Shown here one piece after another: positions 8,288-15,033 of a stretch of DNA of 27,173 nucleotides. Position numbers and translations under genes: made by a program. The stretch comes from DASTPP01 sp035762175 (GTDB taxonomy: Bacteria; Myxococcota_A; Polyangia; Polyangiales; Polyangiaceae), in the NCBI GenBank assembly GCA_035762175.1, contig DASTPP010000176.1:1-27173 (forward strand), written 5' to 3'. The first letter of the stretch is position 1, and every line of letters begins with the position of its first letter. The notes below the pieces were generated by a model. It was not told the origin of the DNA. It saw only the letters and a program-made list of their open reading frames with translations, and did not search any database.

Positions 8288-8293
8288 TAGACT
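8288..8293 (+). promoter_or_regulatory. -10-like hexamer next to a start codon
   Basis: TAGACT ends 7 nt before the ATG at 8301. If used, transcription would start at or near the start codon, giving a leaderless mRNA. The same arrangement recurs at 10185, 17657 and 23031. Confidence 0.35.
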
Positions 8294-8300
8294 CGCCCCG

Positions 8301-8786
8301 ATGCGCCGCGGCGCCCCGCTCCTGCTGCTCGCGTGCTGCTCGTCGCCGCCGCGCGCCGCGCCGCCCGAGGTCGTCACCATCCCCAGCGTGGCGGCGCCGG
8401 CGCCGCGCCCGCGCCCGGCCCCGGCGGCCGCCGGCGCGCGGCCCGACGCGCTGCGCGGCGTCTGGAAAGAGTTCTGGGGCGACGCCGAGACCGGCGACGT
8501 CATGTACCACGACGTCTACCGCCTCGACCCGCAGCCCGGCGGCGCGCTGCGCCTGCGCGTCGACGGCGAGGGCACCATCAAGCAGCCCGCCTTCGCCGCC
8601 GGCGAGCTCACGTTCACGCAGGTGACGGCCTTCGACGTGCACTACCGGCTGCGCCTCAAGCCCGACGGGCGGCGGCTCGAGGGCACGGCGCGCTCGCCCA
8701 AGGGCACCTTCCCCGTGCGCTGGGAGAAGGTCGCCGACCGCCCCGACGACGACGTGCCCGGCGAGGGCGGGCCCGACGCCGACTGA
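8301..8786 (+). CDS. Small predicted lipoprotein, unknown function
   Basis: 161 residues. A very short signal peptide (MRRGAPLLLLAC) ends in a lipobox with Cys12, followed by a Pro/Ala-rich linker to about residue 50. A compact domain follows, starting LRGVWKEFWGDAETGDVMYHD and continuing with alternating beta-type strands up to FPVRWEKV. The Trp-rich start and beta pattern suggest a small barrel or lipocalin-like fold, but I recognise no family. It lies 62 bp after the hybrid kinase with its own -10-like element. The last codons and stop fall in an inverted repeat shared with the convergent gene. Confidence 0.7.
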   Translation: MRRGAPLLLLACCSSPPRAAPPEVVTIPSVAAPAPRPRPAPAAAGARPDALRGVWKEFWGDAETGDVMYHDVYRLDPQPGGALRLRVDGEGTIKQPAFAAGELTFTQVTAFDVHYRLRLKPDGRRLEGTARSPKGTFPVRWEKVADRPDDDVPGEGGPDAD

Positions 8787-8820
8787 GGGGCCGGCGCGGG
8801 GGGCCCCCTCAGTCGGCGTC
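8775..8820. terminator. Perfect 16-bp inverted repeat spanning both convergent stop codons
   Basis: GACGCCGACTGAGGGG (8775-8790) is repeated in perfect inverse at 8805-8820, with a 14-nt spacer. On each strand it encodes the same ending, Asp-Ala-Asp-stop, for the two convergent genes. It is well placed to act as a bidirectional terminator. No T-tract is present. Confidence 0.6.
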
Positions 8821-9552
8821 GAGGGCCCTGCGGGCCAGCCGCGAGAGCGAGGCGGCCGCCTCGGCGATGCCCTCGGCCGACGCCCGCACCTCGGCGCCGA
8901 GGTCGTCGCGCTCGAGCAGCCGGCCCGCGCTCGCGACGACCGAGTCGAGGGGGCGCTTGAGGTCGTGCACGCACCGCCGCACGCGCTCTTCGCGCCGCCG
9001 CGCCGCCTCGAAGGCCTCGCGCGCCTCGCGCTCGCGCCGCGCGCCCGCGGCGATCTCGGCCGCGCGCCGCCCGAGCTCGAGCTGCGCCTCGGCCTGCCGC
9101 CCGAGCGCCGAGAGCGCCTCGCGCTGCCCCGCGGTCAGCCGCCGCGGGATGTGATCGATGACGCAGACCGTGCCGAGCCGATCGCCGCCCCGCGCCCGCA
9201 GCGGCGCGCCGGCGTAAAAGCGGATGAAGGGGTCGCCGCGGACGAGGGGGTTGTCGGCGAAGCGCGAGTCGTCGAACGCGTCGTCGACCACGAAGAGCCC
9301 GTCGCGCAGGATCGCGTGCGCGCAGAACGACACGTCGCGCGGCGTCTCGACGACGTCGAGCCCGAGCCGCGCCTTGAACCACTGGCGCCCCTCGTCGACG
9401 AGCGTCACGAGCGCGACGGGCGTGGCGCAGATCGCGCCCGCCAGCCGCGCCAGATCGTCGTACGCGCGCTCGGGCGCCGTGTCGAGAATGCCGTAAGCGC
9501 GTAGCGCCTCGAGCCGCTTCGCTTCGTCGTCGGGCAGGGGCGCCGATGCCAT
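8809..9552 (-). CDS. GAF domain protein with histidine phosphotransfer (DHp) helices and no ATPase domain
   Basis: 247 residues. Residues about 10-160 form a GAF domain of the common cytoplasmic type (RLEALRAYGILDTAPERAYD at the start; later DVSFCAHAIL, FYAGAPL, LGTVCVID). A basic/acidic coiled coil (about 160-190) leads into a H-box with His196 in VHDLKRPLDSVVASAGRLL, then a second helix ending LSRLARRALDAD. The protein stops there: the DHp hairpin is complete but there is no HATPase domain. It may therefore receive phosphate from another protein, as Spo0B- or ChpT-like phosphotransferases do, rather than phosphorylate itself; this is inference. The ATG at 9552 has no clear ribosome binding site. 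It is convergent with the lipoprotein gene. Confidence 0.82.
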   Translation of the reverse strand: MASAPLPDDEAKRLEALRAYGILDTAPERAYDDLARLAGAICATPVALVTLVDEGRQWFKARLGLDVVETPRDVSFCAHAILRDGLFVVDDAFDDSRFADNPLVRGDPFIRFYAGAPLRARGGDRLGTVCVIDHIPRRLTAGQREALSALGRQAEAQLELGRRAAEIAAGARREREAREAFEAARRREERVRRCVHDLKRPLDSVVASAGRLLERDDLGAEVRASAEGIAEAAASLSRLARRALDAD

Positions 9553-9611
9553 GGCCGGTTGAGGGGCGATACGGCCCCCGAAGCGACGAGCTTAGCAAGC
9601 CGCGACGCCTC

Positions 9612-9653
9612 GCGGCGCCCCTTCGTCGCGCCGCGCGACGGAAGGGGCGCCGC
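9612..9653. repeat. Long stem-loop (17 bp, one bulge)
   Basis: Bases 9612-9628 pair with 9636-9653, with a single unpaired base, around a 7-nt loop. It sits about 60 bp upstream of the minus-strand GAF-DHp start, so it could lie in that gene's leader or block transcription entering from upstream. The function is unknown. Confidence 0.55.
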
Positions 9654-10040
9654 CCCTCTGCGCGACGCGCACGGGGCTTAAGTCGCGCCCCGCCGCTCGA
9701 CCGCGGACGCGGAATGCGAGCCGGCCATGTAAGCATGGGGAGTACTGCGTAGGGATTTTCACTAGAGGCAAATTGCTGTCCCCAACGCCCCGCGCGGCCC
9801 CCCCGGCGCCCCCCTGCCGCGAGCGGTTTGCCCTCCGGCGGCGCCGTCGACCCGATCCGCGCAGGCCGGACATTGCCGAAGGGTAACCCGAGGGTAGCGA
9901 CCACGTCTGTGCCGCCGTGACGCCAGTGTGAACGGGCCCTGACGCGCGCTGCGCACGCCCCTTCGCGCGTCGCGTCGGCCCTGTCATGGCCCCGGCGCCG
10001 CGCCCGCCTCTGCACCCGCCGCCCGACCGCTCCGGCGGCG

Positions 10041-10130
10041 AGGGCCCGCCCGCACGGACGCCCGGCGGCGCGGGCCCACCCACGCGAACGCCCGGCGGCG
10101 CGGGCCCGCCCGCGCGGACGCCCGGCGGCG
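10041..10130. repeat. Three tandem 30-bp repeats
   Basis: Exact 30-bp period: 10041-10070, 10071-10100 and 10101-10130. Each copy contains GGGCCC-CCC-CG-CG-ACG and ends CCCGGCGGCG, with four or fewer differences between copies. There are no spacers, so this is not a CRISPR. It lies 70 bp upstream of the next gene's start. A translated 10-residue PGGAGPPxRT repeat exists but has no credible gene around it. Confidence 0.85.
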
Positions 10131-10184
10131 GGGGCGGGGCGGCCCGGCGGCGGCTGGCGGGTCGCGGGCACGCCCCTTGAAGCC

Positions 10185-10190
10185 TATGCT
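10185..10190 (+). promoter_or_regulatory. -10-like hexamer next to a start codon
   Basis: TATGCT ends 9 nt before the ATG at 10200, consistent with a leaderless or nearly leaderless transcript for the two-gene unit that follows. No convincing -35 was found. Confidence 0.35.
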
Positions 10191-10199
10191 GGCCTTGCC

Positions 10200-11306
10200 A
10201 TGAGCTTCGCTTCGCCCGACCCCGCCCCGCACGCTGCGCCCGCCTCGCCCGAGCTCGACGCCTGGGACGGGCCGCTCTTGCGCGCGGGCGAGCGCTTCCT
10301 CGGCGCGCTCGCCCGCCCGCTCGACGACGCGGACCCGGGCGGGCTGGTGCGCGGGCCGAGCCGCCTGCTCTGCAGCGCGCTCGGCCTGGTCAGCCAGCTC
10401 TGCTACGGCGCCTGCGGCGGCCGCGACGAGGCCGACGAGGTGGGCCTCGCCGGCGCCCAGCTCGCCCTGCTCACCAAGCTCGACGACGAGGTCATCGACG
10501 CGCCCGCCTTCCACGGCGCGGGCCGCTGGCCGGGGCGCGCGCGCCTGCGCGCCAAGGTGCTCGCGTACCTCGAGCCGACGCGGCTCTCGCTGCGCGCCGG
10601 GCGCCCCGCCACGGCCGAGCCGCGCGCGCGCTTCGCCGCCTCGCTCGGCGCGCGCTTCGCGGCGCTCGCCGCCTCGCCCGCGCGGCTCGGGCACCTGCTC
10701 GACGTCGTCGAAGAGGGCTTCCGGGTGCAGGCCGACGCGGTGGCGATCCTCAGCGCGCCGCCGGCCGCGGTCTCGCTCGGCGAGGTCGCCGACGTGACCG
10801 CGCGCATCAGCGGGGCCTGGCTGCTCATGATCGCGCTCGCCGGCACGCTGCCCCGCGACGCGCGCCCCCTTTCGCCCGAGGCCGAGGCCCTCTTTTACGC
10901 GTGGGGCTGGCACGTGCAGCGCGCCGACGCGCTCTGCGACCTCGCCAAAGATCTGGGCGACGGCCTCGGCTCGACCTACCCGCTGCGCCTGCTCTGGGCG
11001 CACGACGCGGCCCTTTACCGCCGCTCGCTCGCGTCCGGGCCCGCCGAGGTGTACCGCCAGCTCGGCGCCTTCGGCTTCGACCGCGCCTGCCTGCCCGAGC
11101 CCGGCGAGATCGAGGCGCTCGCCCGGCGCTCGGCCCGCCTCGGCGCCTTGCCCTCGCTCTTCCGCTGGGTGCAGGGCATGCTCGCCCACCGCTACGCCCG
11201 CCACCGCCTCGCGCGCCCCTCGGCCCGCTTCGACGGCGGCGAGGGGGCCGCCAGCTTCGACCGCTTCGTCGCCGGCGTCGGGGGCGCGCCTTGTTCGGCA
11301 CGCTGA
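10200..11306 (+). CDS. All-alpha isoprenoid-synthase-like protein (squalene/phytoene synthase-like fold)
   Basis: 368 residues, mostly Ala/Leu/Arg-rich helices. Two acidic motifs are spaced as in class I isoprenoid synthases: LTKLDDEVIDA (Asp95, Asp96, Asp100) and RADALCDLAKDLGDG (Asp247, Asp251, Asp254). The second recalls the DxxxD helix of phytoene and squalene synthases. These motifs bind Mg2+-diphosphate in that superfamily. Overall similarity is too low for me to name an enzyme, so it may be a divergent or non-catalytic member. The ATG at 10200 has a -10-like TATGCT just upstream. The next gene starts inside it (16-nt overlap), so the two are almost certainly co-translated. A carotenoid or sterol role cannot be claimed, since no other such genes are nearby. 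Confidence 0.6.
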   Translation: MSFASPDPAPHAAPASPELDAWDGPLLRAGERFLGALARPLDDADPGGLVRGPSRLLCSALGLVSQLCYGACGGRDEADEVGLAGAQLALLTKLDDEVIDAPAFHGAGRWPGRARLRAKVLAYLEPTRLSLRAGRPATAEPRARFAASLGARFAALAASPARLGHLLDVVEEGFRVQADAVAILSAPPAAVSLGEVADVTARISGAWLLMIALAGTLPRDARPLSPEAEALFYAWGWHVQRADALCDLAKDLGDGLGSTYPLRLLWAHDAALYRRSLASGPAEVYRQLGAFGFDRACLPEPGEIEALARRSARLGALPSLFRWVQGMLAHRYARHRLARPSARFDGGEGAASFDRFVAGVGGAPCSAR

Positions 11307-13219
11307 AGCCCCAGCGCTGCCGGCTGCCCCTGGTCGAGCGACGGGACCACGAGCGGCGCTACTGCGGGCTCTGCCAGAGCCTCGGCGCGCACTACGGCAC
11401 CGCCCTGCGCGGCCTGCTCAGCCACGACGCCGTCTTCCTCGCGCTGCTCGCCGAGGGCCTGCAGCAGGACGCCGCGCCCCACGACCGCTGCCGCTGCCCG
11501 CTCGTGCCGGTCGTGCACCGCCCCACGGTCTCGCCCGAGAGCGCGCCGATGCGCTACGCGGCGGCTTACCAGCTTCTTTTGGCCGACCAGTTCCTGGCCG
11601 ACCGGCAGGCCGACGGCCGCAGGCTCTTCGGCGCCGCGCGCGCGCTGCTCTCGGGCCCGGTCGCCCGCGCCCGCGCCGAGCTCGGCGCGCTCGGCCTCGA
11701 CCCCTCGCCCCTCGAGGGCTTCGAGTCACGCCAGCTCGCCTGCGAGCGGGCCGAGCGGGGCGAGCGGGTCGACGTCGCGGACGCCGCCCGCCCCACCGCC
11801 GAGGCGCTCGCGCTCGTGCTCGGGCACGCCGCCGACCTGCCGGGCGCCGACCCGCGCGCCGCCTCGGCCGAAGCGCGCGCCGAGCTCGGCGCGCTCGGCG
11901 CGGCCCTCGGCGAGATCATCTACCTGCAGGACGCGCTCGAAGATCTGCCCAAAGACTCGCTCGCCGGCGCCTTCAACCCCTGCCTCACGAGGGGCCCCGG
12001 CGGCCGCCCGGCGCCCGACGTCCGGCGCGTCGAACGCGCCTGCCGCGCGCTCGCCTCGGCCCTCGCCCGCGCGCGGCGCAGCCTCGCGGCCCTGCCCCTG
12101 CGGAGGCACCGGGCGCTGCTCGAGAGCATCGTCGGCGGCGAGCTCGCCCGCCGCTCGCACGACGCCATGCGGACCGCGCGCGCCTGGGCGAGCGAGGCGG
12201 GGCGCGCCCACCTCGCGGGGCGCGCCGACGCGCGCGCCCTCCGCCGGCTGCGCGAGCGCTGGCTCTTCGCCCTCGCCTTCGTGACGAGCTGGCTCGCGGC
12301 GCTCGTCGCCTTCGCCCAGGGCAAGGCCGGCGCGGGCCCGCGGCCGCCGCGCCGCCCGCCCCGCCCGCTCGGCGCCGGCGGCCAGGGCGGGCGCGCCGCC
12401 GAGCCGCTCCGCGCCGGGGCGTCCGGGCAAGCGGGCTGCGGCAACGCCGGGGGGCAAGCGGGCGCGGCCGGGCAGGCGGGCTGCGGCGGAGCACCGAGCC
12501 AGGCGGGCGACGCGGGGCAGGCGGGCGCGACGGGCTCGGACGGGCGCTGGTTCGATGAAGCGGGGGGCGGCGCGGGCGACGGGTGGCTCGACCCGGCCGG
12601 CCACGCGGGCTGGCCCTCCGGCGCGTCCGGCGCGCCCCCCGCCCCGTCGCCGCGCGGCCACGGCGGCGGGTTCGACCCCTGCCCTTGCCTCCCTCGCTGG
12701 GGCCGCGGCCCCTTCCCCGCCCCCTCGGGCTCGGCCGCCCCTCCCCCCGCGCCCGGCGCCGGCGGCAGCGGCTTCGGCGTCCCCTCGCCGGGCGCCGGCG
12801 GCAGCGGCTTCGACATGCCCTCGCTGCCGGCGCCCGCGCCCCAGCCCGCGCCCCAGCCCGGCGGTGGCGGCGGCGGCCTCGCTTGCCCTTGCGACGACTG
12901 CTTCAAGACCTGCGGCGGCTGCACCAGCTCGTGCACTCGCCCCTGCGAGGGCTGCTGCAGTGGCCCCGGGCCCTGCACGGGCTGCGGCGACGCTTGCGCC
13001 AAGCCTTGCCGAGACTGCGGCGGTTGCGACAAGTGCTGCTCGGGCTGCTGCACCGACGCGGGCTGCAAGTCATGCTGCGACCCGTGCCAGAGTTGTTGCT
13101 CGAGCGGCGACTGCTGCAAGGGCTGCGGCGACTGCGGAAGCTGCTGCCGGGGCTGCGCCGACGCCCCGGCCGACCCCTCGCAGCTCTCCGACTGCTGCGA
13201 CAAGGGCCCCTGGGCCTGA
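11291..13219 (+). CDS. DUF5685-family protein with membrane helix and Cys-rich tail
   Basis: 642 residues from a TTG at 11291 that overlaps the upstream gene. The start fits the family's LFGxLxP opening, with a G-rich stretch (GGGGGCG) before it. The first ~310 residues match DUF5685 as I know it: ERRYCGLCQSLGAHYGTALR, then HDAVFLALL, CRCPLVPVVHRP, and acidic helices with Asp99/Asp104 and Asp214/Asp218/Asp222 (LQDALEDLPKDSLAGAFNP). These resemble isoprenoid-synthase metal motifs. A hydrophobic helix (about 323-343) follows, then a Gly/Ala/Gln-rich linker with GQAG repeats (about 370-415) and a Pro/Gly linker. The tail (532-642) has 34 Cys in 111 residues, mostly as CxxC and CC, for example CDKCCSGCCTDAGCKSCC. 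A metal-binding or heavily cross-linked surface is plausible; the function of the family is unknown. Confidence 0.78.
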   Translation: MFGTLKPQRCRLPLVERRDHERRYCGLCQSLGAHYGTALRGLLSHDAVFLALLAEGLQQDAAPHDRCRCPLVPVVHRPTVSPESAPMRYAAAYQLLLADQFLADRQADGRRLFGAARALLSGPVARARAELGALGLDPSPLEGFESRQLACERAERGERVDVADAARPTAEALALVLGHAADLPGADPRAASAEARAELGALGAALGEIIYLQDALEDLPKDSLAGAFNPCLTRGPGGRPAPDVRRVERACRALASALARARRSLAALPLRRHRALLESIVGGELARRSHDAMRTARAWASEAGRAHLAGRADARALRRLRERWLFALAFVTSWLAALVAFAQGKAGAGPRPPRRPPRPLGAGGQGGRAAEPLRAGASGQAGCGNAGGQAGAAGQAGCGGAPSQAGDAGQAGATGSDGRWFDEAGGGAGDGWLDPAGHAGWPSGASGAPPAPSPRGHGGGFDPCPCLPRWGRGPFPAPSGSAAPPPAPGAGGSGFGVPSPGAGGSGFDMPSLPAPAPQPAPQPGGGGGGLACPCDDCFKTCGGCTSSCTRPCEGCCSGPGPCTGCGDACAKPCRDCGGCDKCCSGCCTDAGCKSCCDPCQSCCSSGDCCKGCGDCGSCCRGCADAPADPSQLSDCCDKGPWA

Positions 13220-14876
13220 CGCGGGACGCGGGCGGGCGGCCCGAGAGCCGGCGGGGTAACTCGAAGCGCCGCGCCTCGCGCCACACCTCGGCCATGGGCC
13301 GCCGCAGCCCGCGCGCGACGAAGACTTTCTTTCCGTTTTCGTACGGCATGCAAAGGCCGCAGTCGACCGTGGCGACCTCTTCGACCTCGGCGAACTCGGC
13401 GCGCAGGCGCTCGGGCCGCCCCCCGACCACGACGAAGGCGCTACCGTCGGCGTCGCCGTGGCCCCAGAGCCAGTAGGTGTTGTGCCCCGCGATGACGCGC
13501 GGCAGCCCCTTGCCCCGGCCGAAGAACTCGACCGCCGCGGCCGACCCGTAGCCGCCCGAGACCACCCAGATCGCGGCGCGGGCCCGCTCGTCGGGGCGCA
13601 GGCGCGCGGCGGCCGCCTCGACCGCGGCCACCTGCTCGGGCCAGCCGTGCATGTCGGCGAAGAACTGCGGCAGCGCCCCGAGCTCTTTGTTCTCGCTCGA
13701 CGAGGGCTTCATGCCGAGGGCGGCGGCGTAGGCGATATAGCGCGGCACCGGCAAGAGCGGCAGCGCGAGCGGGGCGAGGGCGAGCTGGGCCGAGAGCAGC
13801 GCCGCCACCGCGCCGAGCGCCGCCCGCCCGCGCGGCGAGGGCGCGAGCGCGCGCTCGAGCGCGACCGCGCCGAGCGAGGCGGGCAGCAAGAAGCCCGCCG
13901 ACAGGTACTCGGCCTTGCCCGACTTCGAGACCATCAAGACGGCGACCACGCTCAGCCAGGCGAGCCCGAGCGCGCGCCCGAGCCCCGGGCGCCGTAGCGC
14001 CGCGACCGGCCCCGCGAGCCAGAGCGGCGCCGAGGCCGGGCCCAAGAGGAGCGCCGCCTCGAGCAAGAAGTCGAGCGGCGAGCGCGCCTTGTACTTCTCG
14101 GCGAGCGCGTTGCGCGCGAACTCGACCGTCGGCCAGCCGTGCTCGATCTGCCAGGCGACGTGGGGCGCGACGATCGCGGCCGCGATCACGACGGCCAGAT
14201 AAGGCCCGGGCCCCCGCAGGCGCGCCCGCCCCTCGCGCGTCGCGACGAGCGCGACGCCGAACCCCGCCCCGAGCCAGAGCAAGCTCGCCTTGTTGAGCAG
14301 GCCCAGCCCCAGCACCGCGCCGAGCGCCGCCCAGGCGCGGGCCGAGGGCGCCCCGAACGCCCGGACGAAGACCAACACGCCCGCCGCCCAAAAGAGCTGG
14401 TCGAGCGAGTTCATCGACCAGTAATGGCCCATGCCCAGGAGCACCGGGGCCCCGAGCACCGCCGCGCACGCGACCGCCGCCGCGCGCGCCCCGCCCCCCA
14501 GCGCCCGCACGAGCTCGCCGGCCAAGAAGACGAAGATCGCCCCGGCGATCGCGGGCACGACGCGCAGGCCCCAGAGCGAGTCGCCGAGCAGGAGGCGCAC
14601 CGCCTTGAGCAGGGCCACCGACAGGGGCGGGTGGTCGACGTAGCCCCAGGCCAGCCGCTCGCTGCACGCCACGTAGTAGAGCTCGTCGCGAAAGTAGCCG
14701 TAGCCCGGCAGCGCCGCGAGCTGCAGCGCCAGCTTGGCGAGCGCGAAGCCCGCGGCGACCGCGCGCGCCTTGGCGGCCCCCGCCCCGCCGGCCTCCGAGG
14801 CGCCCGCCGCGGGCGAAGGCGGCGCGGCGTCCGACGCGGTGGGGCCGTCGAGAGGCTCGGTCATGGGGGCGACCAT
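12903..14876 (-). CDS. GT39/ArnT-type membrane glycosyltransferase with antisense C-terminal extension
   Basis: 657-residue frame. After a Pro/Ala-rich N-terminus come about ten hydrophobic helices and family signatures: GYFRDELYYVACSERLAWGYVDHPP (the Asp of FRDE is the expected catalytic acid of PMT/ArnT-type enzymes), HYWSMNSLDQLFWA, and a soluble end with YGSAAAVEFFG, HNTYWLWG and CGLCMPYENGKKVFVARG. These enzymes move a sugar from a polyprenyl-phosphate donor to a periplasmic acceptor. Homologues end near VWREARRFE (residue 539). Here the next codon is TTA at 13257-13259, one base from TAA, and the frame continues 118 Arg/Ser-rich residues antisense to the upstream gene's Cys-rich tail. 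The extension is probably not functional sequence. ATG 14876 or ATG 14864 may be the start; neither has a clear ribosome binding site. Confidence 0.85.
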   Translation of the reverse strand: MVAPMTEPLDGPTASDAAPPSPAAGASEAGGAGAAKARAVAAGFALAKLALQLAALPGYGYFRDELYYVACSERLAWGYVDHPPLSVALLKAVRLLLGDSLWGLRVVPAIAGAIFVFLAGELVRALGGGARAAAVACAAVLGAPVLLGMGHYWSMNSLDQLFWAAGVLVFVRAFGAPSARAWAALGAVLGLGLLNKASLLWLGAGFGVALVATREGRARLRGPGPYLAVVIAAAIVAPHVAWQIEHGWPTVEFARNALAEKYKARSPLDFLLEAALLLGPASAPLWLAGPVAALRRPGLGRALGLAWLSVVAVLMVSKSGKAEYLSAGFLLPASLGAVALERALAPSPRGRAALGAVAALLSAQLALAPLALPLLPVPRYIAYAAALGMKPSSSENKELGALPQFFADMHGWPEQVAAVEAAAARLRPDERARAAIWVVSGGYGSAAAVEFFGRGKGLPRVIAGHNTYWLWGHGDADGSAFVVVGGRPERLRAEFAEVEEVATVDCGLCMPYENGKKVFVARGLRRPMAEVWREARRFELPRRLSGRPPASRVRPRGPCRSSRRAARGRPGRRRSPGSSFRSRRSPCSSRRSSNNSGTGRSMTCSPRRCSSPSSTCRNRRSLGKAWRKRRRSPCRARGHCSSPRRGECTSWCSRRRS

Positions 14877-15033
14877 GCTCGAAGGCGCCCCGCGCCGCTA
14901 CGGCCGGGGCGCGGCCGGCGCCAAGGCGGTCAAGGCGCGCGCGCTCGCGGGCGGGCGCGGCGGCTGATGTCGCCCTCGTTCAGCGCAAGAAGGGGCTGCC
15001 CGAGGCCGCCAAAGAGGGCGCAATCATTCTCTT

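Larger units (their letters stand above)
9553..10199. other. 647-bp gene-free interval
   Basis: This lies between the GAF-DHp gene (minus) and the isoprenoid-synthase-like gene (plus), so both promoters should be here. It holds the stem-loop at 9612-9653, a less GC-rich island at about 9720-9785 (including GGGATTTTCACTAGAGGCAA), and the 30-bp repeats at 10041-10130. Short open frames through it are Arg/Gly/Pro-rich and show no coding character. Confidence 0.7.

Noticed and set aside
9592..10083. Minus-strand 163-codon frame containing KIPTQYSPCLHGRLAF
   Set aside because: Only the part over the less GC-rich island looks protein-like. The remainder is Arg/Gly-rich and crosses the stem-loop and repeats; no homologue is known to me.
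10041..10130. CRISPR-like repeat array
   Set aside because: The repeats are directly adjacent, without spacers, and no cas genes are present.
9986..10180. Possible 64-residue protein with a repeated PGGAGPPxRT decapeptide
   Set aside because: It consists mainly of the translated 30-bp repeats, and has no ribosome binding site, domain or hydrophobic signal.
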